From NCBI GenBank assembly GCA_002389465.1, contig DGOT01000289.1, positions 2,419 through 12,299 of the forward strand: a stretch of 9,881 nt of DNA, read 5' to 3'. Source of the DNA: Bacteroidales bacterium UBA4459 (GTDB lineage Bacteria > Bacteroidota > Bacteroidia > Bacteroidales > F082). Of this stretch, positions 7,038-9,881 are shown in pieces (position 1 is the stretch's first letter; every line of letters starts with the position of its first letter). The notes beneath the pieces are model-generated. The model was given only the letters and a program-made list of their open reading frames with translations, made no database searches and was not told the DNA's origin. The translations under genes and the position numbers were made by a program.

Positions 7038-7733
7038 TTAATCTTTCTCGTGTAAAATAGTATAAATCAAACCCGTGAGTTCAGCAGCTACTTTAAAACC
7101 AACCATGACATAAATAATGCCGATTACACCGCCGCTAAACAGATTGTTCAGAATACCTGCAGGCAAAAAGTTTTGCAGAAAAGTGCCCCCATTCATAAAG
7201 CCAAGCAATCCGATCACTACAAAAAATATTCCTGCAAACGACTCAATATATGAGAGCGTGTTATGGCTTACGGAGAAGTTTTCATAGGCGATCAACATCA
7301 GCAGAAAACCGGTGGCTATGATGGCACCTCCCTGAAAGCCACCACCCGGTGACAGATGACCGTGAATAAAAATATAGACTCCCAATAAAATAATAGCCGG
7401 GAACAACAGTTTTGACCCTGAACGTACTATGCTGCTGGAAGAAAACAATACGGAACGGTCGCCTGCATGATGTCTCCTCTTATATAGGATTCCACCCATA
7501 GCTGATACTGCCAGAAATAGTACTGTTACCTCACCCAGGGTGTCAAACCCTCTGAAGTTAACCACAATACTGGTAACCGTATTGGCCACATGCAGTTCAG
7601 AAACTGTTTTTTCAAGGTAAAAATCCTTAACTCCTTTTTCAAAACGGGTTACACCAAAACCCAGGCCGCTAAAAGCTGCAAAAAGGTGAAAGCCTAAAAC
7701 CGCCAGAATTAATATAACTAGAAACTTCTTCAT
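7038..7733 (-). CDS. mrpB: Fused MbhE-like + MrpB subunit (MnhB domain)
   Basis: A 231-aa membrane protein joining two domains. Residues 1-90 have an N-terminal helix and then ANTVTSIVVNFRGFDTLGEVT (from residue 50), followed by a second helix; this matches the MbhE-type piece that sits at the C-terminus of MrpA in bacterial Mrp antiporters. Residues about 100-231 form the MnhB domain with about four helices, marked by HGHLSPGGGFQGGAIIA (124-140). A short basic loop KRRHHAGDR (85-93) joins them. P. furiosus Mbh has these as separate genes (mbhE, mbhF); a fusion fits the Mbs/Mbx operon, which I recall lacks a separate E gene. The ATG overlaps the preceding stop as ATGA, and the next gene follows after four bases. 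Confidence 0.9.
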   Translation of the reverse strand: MKKFLVILILAVLGFHLFAAFSGLGFGVTRFEKGVKDFYLEKTVSELHVANTVTSIVVNFRGFDTLGEVTVLFLAVSAMGGILYKRRHHAGDRSVLFSSSSIVRSGSKLLFPAIILLGVYIFIHGHLSPGGGFQGGAIIATGFLLMLIAYENFSVSHNTLSYIESFAGIFFVVIGLLGFMNGGTFLQNFLPAGILNNLFSGGVIGIIYVMVGFKVAAELTGLIYTILHEKD

Positions 7734-8014
7734 TTTAATGGTGATTTTAGGTTGTCTTTTTTATTGTAATCATCCTCATATCGCTTTGTATTGCGAATAG
7801 TAATAAGAAAAATAATGGTTGTCAACGCCACCCCTATAGCTGCTTCAGTTAAGGCAACATCAGGTGCCTGAAGCATGTAGAAAATAGCCGTCAACACCAA
7901 ACTGATCACTCCGGTTGCAATAACCGCATACAGCAGGTCTTTCTGAACTACGGCGTATACCGCAGCGCCCAGCATCAGGATCAATAAGAAAAAAATCAGG
8001 ATAAGGTAAATCAT
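7730..8014 (-). CDS. MbhD-like subunit (DUF4040, MrpA C-terminal-type domain)
   Basis: A 94-aa membrane protein with three helices and a polar, lysine-rich tail (from about residue 76). It corresponds to MbhD/MbsD, and to part of the C-terminal region of MrpA. The signature is QAPDVALTEAAIGVAL (about residues 49-64), a close match to the conserved proline-aspartate turn of this domain. No full MrpA is encoded in the window: only this piece and the MbhE-like piece fused to MrpB are present, as in Mbh/Mbs complexes. The start is well supported by an AAGGAGG seven bases upstream and by an ATGA overlap with the preceding MrpG-like stop. Its own stop makes another ATGA overlap with the following gene. 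Confidence 0.9.
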   Translation of the reverse strand: MIYLILIFFLLILMLGAAVYAVVQKDLLYAVIATGVISLVLTAIFYMLQAPDVALTEAAIGVALTTIIFLITIRNTKRYEDDYNKKDNLKSPLK

Positions 8015-8385
8015 GCGTCTTCCTCCTTCTTTTCGTTTTCAGAAATTTCTTTATAAGCATCCATATTCTCATCTTTACTTGTGATCAGCGGATACTGTTT
8101 TCTTTTATACATGGCCCTTGCCAGCGCATGTGAACTAATGGGATTGGAGAACGCAATAAAAATTACGATAATCACCGCTTTTGCCATCCACATCCAGCTT
8201 GTTTCAACCATAAGGAAACCAACACCGAGGATAAGACTCATGCCACCTAAGGTAGTGGCTTTGGTCCCTGCCTGTAGCCGGTTATAAACATCGGGCATTC
8301 TGAAAATGCCCAGGCCGCCCAGAAACAGGAAGGCACTTCCTATCAGAAGGAGCGCGCCTCCGATAATTTCGAATAATGTACTCAT
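8011..8385 (-). CDS. mrpG: MrpG-like antiporter subunit
   Basis: A 124-aa membrane protein of the MrpG/MnhG (PhaG) family, equivalent to MbhC/MbsC. It has three hydrophobic helices within the first 85 or so residues. The family signature GIFRMPDVYNRLQAGTKATT (26-45) is almost consensus, with Gln where many relatives have His. The C-terminal 40 residues form a charged, probably cytoplasmic tail rich in Lys and Glu (ending SENEKKEEDA). The start is supported by GGAGGG six bases upstream and an ATGA overlap with the MrpF-like stop. MrpG has no assigned catalytic role of its own; it is required for assembly of the antiporter module. Confidence 0.93.
   Translation of the reverse strand: MSTLFEIIGGALLLIGSAFLFLGGLGIFRMPDVYNRLQAGTKATTLGGMSLILGVGFLMVETSWMWMAKAVIIVIFIAFSNPISSHALARAMYKRKQYPLITSKDENMDAYKEISENEKKEEDA
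8022..8028 (-). promoter_or_regulatory. Shine-Dalgarno sequence for the MbhD-like gene
   Basis: On the minus strand AAGGAGG lies seven bases before the ATG at 8012-8014, inside the end of the MrpG-like gene. It supports that start. Most other starts in the operon have only A-rich leaders, so this canonical site stands out, although it also encodes part of the charged MrpG tail and may be partly coincidental. Confidence 0.55.
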
Positions 8386-8639
8386 AAGGCACCCTCCAAA
8401 TATCTGGCGATAACAATCACCCCAATAAAACCAAGTACGGCATATACAAGAGCGACATCAACGTATATTATCCGCTCGAATAAATAGGCAAGTAAAAATA
8501 AACCGGCCACCAGGATAGTTGTAAGCGTATCAAGCGCTACAGTCCGATCGCCTGCTGTCGGCCCTTTTATGAAACGTATGGCCGCTAAAAACAAGCCTAC
8601 GATCATGAAACTAAATGAGATATAAATTATATAGGTCAT
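8382..8639 (-). CDS. mrpF: MrpF-like antiporter subunit
   Basis: An 85-aa protein with three membrane helices, the usual size of MrpF/MnhF (MbhB/MbsB). The conserved segment is RFIKGPTAGDRTVALDTLTT (22-41), containing the GPT-x2-DR-x-VALD motif with Asp31 and Asp37. In Mrp antiporters MrpF sits beside MrpG and MrpE at the end of the membrane arm and has been implicated in the ion path. It starts two bases after the MrpE-like stop, with no clear Shine-Dalgarno, and ends in an ATGA overlap with the MrpG-like start. The E-F-G order is conserved in Mrp, Mbh and Mbs operons. Confidence 0.94.
   Translation of the reverse strand: MTYIIYISFSFMIVGLFLAAIRFIKGPTAGDRTVALDTLTTILVAGLFLLAYLFERIIYVDVALVYAVLGFIGVIVIARYLEGAL
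8392..8397 (-). promoter_or_regulatory. Shine-Dalgarno sequence for the MrpG-like gene
   Basis: GGAGGG on the minus strand sits six bases before the ATG at 8383-8385, within the last codons of the MrpF-like gene. It supports the chosen start and, with the ATGA overlap, coupled translation. Confidence 0.5.
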
Positions 8640-8641
8640 GA

Positions 8642-9154
8642 CTAAAAGATTTTTAACAGGATTTTTTCAAATTGTTCGGCAATCTCGGTAAAAGCTTTTT
8701 CGGGATCTGTTGTTTTCACATCGATCCAGTGAATATAAAAAGTGTCATCGATAATATCAACGGTCAACGTTCCCGGTGTAAGTGTTATGCTATTAGCCAG
8801 TACCATTTTGGAATAATCGGTAGTCAGTTTGGTTTTGAACTTTACAATACCCGGATTGATAGGAAGTGAAGGCGTTAAGACCCTGCGTGCCACATCGAGG
8901 TTCGACTTAATAAGCGCCACGATAAAAATGAACAGGTACCAAATCATGTATACAATCCGAATTGGCTTCAAAATAGCGAGTGCGCAACAGGTGAATAATC
9001 TGATCGATAAAAACGAAATGATCATTGTTGCCAGAAAACCAACTATCAGTTCCTGTGTAGCAAATGAGGCTGTAAAGGCTATCCATACAAGCATAAGGAA
9101 GAACCAGTTGACGATGAATCTCGACAACTTCTCGTTAAATGTGAGACTTTTCAT
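8642..9154 (-). CDS. mrpE: MrpE-like antiporter subunit
   Basis: A 170-aa protein of the MrpE/MnhE family (MbhA/MbsA). The N-terminal 90 residues form two or three membrane helices; the rest is a cytoplasmic domain. Motifs are SNLDVARRVL (84-93), PSLPINPGIV (95-104), LANSITLTPGTLTVDI (118-133) and FYIHWIDV, all in family order. It is the first gene of the respiratory operon proper. The ATG at 9152-9154 gives the expected length and lies 22 bases after the stop of the dihydroorotate dehydrogenase-like gene. The leader is A-rich with no Shine-Dalgarno. That gap is too short to hold a full promoter, so transcription probably starts inside or upstream of the preceding gene. Confidence 0.93.
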   Translation of the reverse strand: MKSLTFNEKLSRFIVNWFFLMLVWIAFTASFATQELIVGFLATMIISFLSIRLFTCCALAILKPIRIVYMIWYLFIFIVALIKSNLDVARRVLTPSLPINPGIVKFKTKLTTDYSKMVLANSITLTPGTLTVDIIDDTFYIHWIDVKTTDPEKAFTEIAEQFEKILLKIF

Positions 9155-9176
9155 ATTGAATTACTTTTTTTACGGA

Positions 9177-9881
9177 TTAATCCAGGTTGTATTTTTTTTC
9201 TTCAAAATACTTCATGAACTGAACTCTTTCATATTCTGCAGGATTCGGGCTGTTGACCTGGCTCATTTTTCCTTTAAAATCATCAATCTTTTCAAAACCA
9301 TGTTTCTCCATCCATACTTTAACATCTTGCAACATATCGGAAATGAACTCAATGCCATTTTTGTAAAGAGAGGAGACAACCTGTACGGCATCAGCGCCGG
9401 CCAGAATCTCCTTTATAACGGAAGTACCATTATGAACACCGGTGGAAGCAATTAAATCGCAACCCATACGGCCTGATAAAATTGACATCCAACGCAACGA
9501 AATAGCCAGGTCGGAAGAACGGCTCAATACGTTGCTTGGAACTATCTCAAATTTTTCGATATCGAAATCGGGCTGGAAAAACCTGTTGAATAAAACCACA
9601 CCGTCAACACCGCTTTCGGAAACCCTTTTAACAAAAGCAGCTAAATCGGCAAAATGATAACTCAGCTTAACAGCAATGGGAATATTTACCGCCTTTTTGA
9701 TTGCGTCAATGTGATTCAAATAGGTTTTCTCAATTCCATCACATGTTTTTGTGAAATCGGATGCAAGGATAAACATATTCAGTTCAATGGCATCGGCACC
9801 CGCTTCTTCAATCTTTTCGGCAAAAAAGCACCACTCCCAGGAACTAACGCAGTTGATACTGGCAATTACAGGAATATTAAC
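9177..9881 (-). CDS. Dihydroorotate dehydrogenase-like FMN protein, C-terminal 234 aa (5' end outside window)
   Basis: Partial gene whose reading frame stays open to the right edge. It belongs to the class 1 dihydroorotate dehydrogenase / PreA-type TIM-barrel flavoproteins. The first visible residues read VNIPVIASINCVSSWEW, then AGADAIELNMF. Later come PIAVKLS (a conserved lysine strand), a GVDGVVLFNRF strand, and the FMN phosphate-binding part with STGVHNG and GADAVQV. The class 1A NxSCPN segment, which contributes ligand contacts, is replaced here (ELNMFILASDF), so pyrimidine synthesis should not be assumed; I recall such dihydroorotate dehydrogenase-like proteins as common beside a separate pyrD in Bacteroidota. 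The tail after the barrel is Lys- and Glu-rich. It ends 22 bases before the MrpE-like start on the same strand and may be cotranscribed. Family is sure, substrate unknown. Confidence 0.88.
   Translation of the reverse strand, partial: VNIPVIASINCVSSWEWCFFAEKIEEAGADAIELNMFILASDFTKTCDGIEKTYLNHIDAIKKAVNIPIAVKLSYHFADLAAFVKRVSESGVDGVVLFNRFFQPDFDIEKFEIVPSNVLSRSSDLAISLRWMSILSGRMGCDLIASTGVHNGTSVIKEILAGADAVQVVSSLYKNGIEFISDMLQDVKVWMEKHGFEKIDDFKGKMSQVNSPNPAEYERVQFMKYFEEKKYNLD

Noticed and set aside
7860..8072. 70-aa minus-strand reading frame overlapping the MbhD-like and MrpG-like genes
   Set aside because: It is out of frame with two well-supported genes, has no family features and no initiation signal of its own.
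5163..9154. Stand-alone Mrp Na+/H+ antiporter operon
   Set aside because: There is no full-length MrpA. The genes run with tight spacing into a second pump and four redox-arm genes, and the E-F-G-D-B-C-D order is that of Mbh/Mbs operons.
9155..9176. Promoter immediately before the MrpE-like gene
   Set aside because: Only 22 bases are available, and no Bacteroidota-type -33/-7 pair (TTG / TAnnTTTG) could be seen there or in the adjoining end of the flavoprotein gene.
8829..9455. 208-aa plus-strand reading frame, the longest on that strand
   Set aside because: It runs antisense across the MrpE-like gene and the flavoprotein gene, which have clear family motifs. Its translation shows no recognisable domain.
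9177..9881. Assigning pyrD (pyrimidine synthesis) to the edge gene
   Set aside because: The conserved NxSCPN segment of class 1A enzymes is absent and the N-terminal part is outside the window, so only family membership is supported.

Overview
The window is almost entirely coding. It holds twelve genes, all on the minus strand, so transcription runs from high to low coordinates. Eleven form one compact operon for a membrane-bound, ferredoxin-linked respiratory complex of the complex I / Mbh / Mbs (formerly Mbx) superfamily. The twelfth, at the right edge, is the 3' part of a dihydroorotate dehydrogenase-like flavoprotein gene. The organism is most likely an anaerobic or facultative member of Bacteroidota. 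This rests on the style of the dihydroorotate dehydrogenase-like protein, on A-rich leaders without a Shine-Dalgarno sequence before most starts, and on moderate GC content judged by eye. It is inference; no rRNA or other marker is present.

Layout in transcription order: (1) 9881-9177, FMN-dependent dihydroorotate dehydrogenase-like protein, 5' end outside the window. (2) 9154-6659, a Mrp-antiporter-like membrane module of six genes in the order E, F, G, MbhD-like, fused MbhE+MrpB, C, mostly overlapping by 1-4 nt or separated by only a few nt. (3) 6665-3301, two ND5/MrpD-type proton or cation pump subunits in tandem (500 and 616 aa). (4) 3284-25, the oxidoreductase module: NuoH-like anchor, NuoB-like cluster subunit, NuoC-like subunit and NuoD / hydrogenase-large-like subunit. 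A NuoI-like 2x[4Fe-4S] ferredoxin subunit would be expected just beyond the left edge.

The gene order (A B C D F G H H' M J K L, in mbx/mbs letters) matches my recollection of the Pyrococcus furiosus sulfane sulfur reductase operon. The residues agree. The NuoB-like subunit has only three cysteines where complex I has four cluster ligands (the tandem CC is CG here). The large subunit keeps the first CxxC but has lost one cysteine of the second NiFe motif. This argues against a hydrogenase and against complex I, and for an Mbs-type enzyme with a site-differentiated [4Fe-4S] cluster. In the proposed working model (inference), reduced ferredoxin feeds electrons through the peripheral arm to that cluster, where a sulfane sulfur, disulfide or other unknown acceptor is reduced. 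The two pump subunits plus the Mrp-like module turn the redox energy into an H+ and/or Na+ gradient. No promoter, terminator, RNA gene, CRISPR array or mobile element was recognised. No gene-free stretch exceeds about 70 bases.
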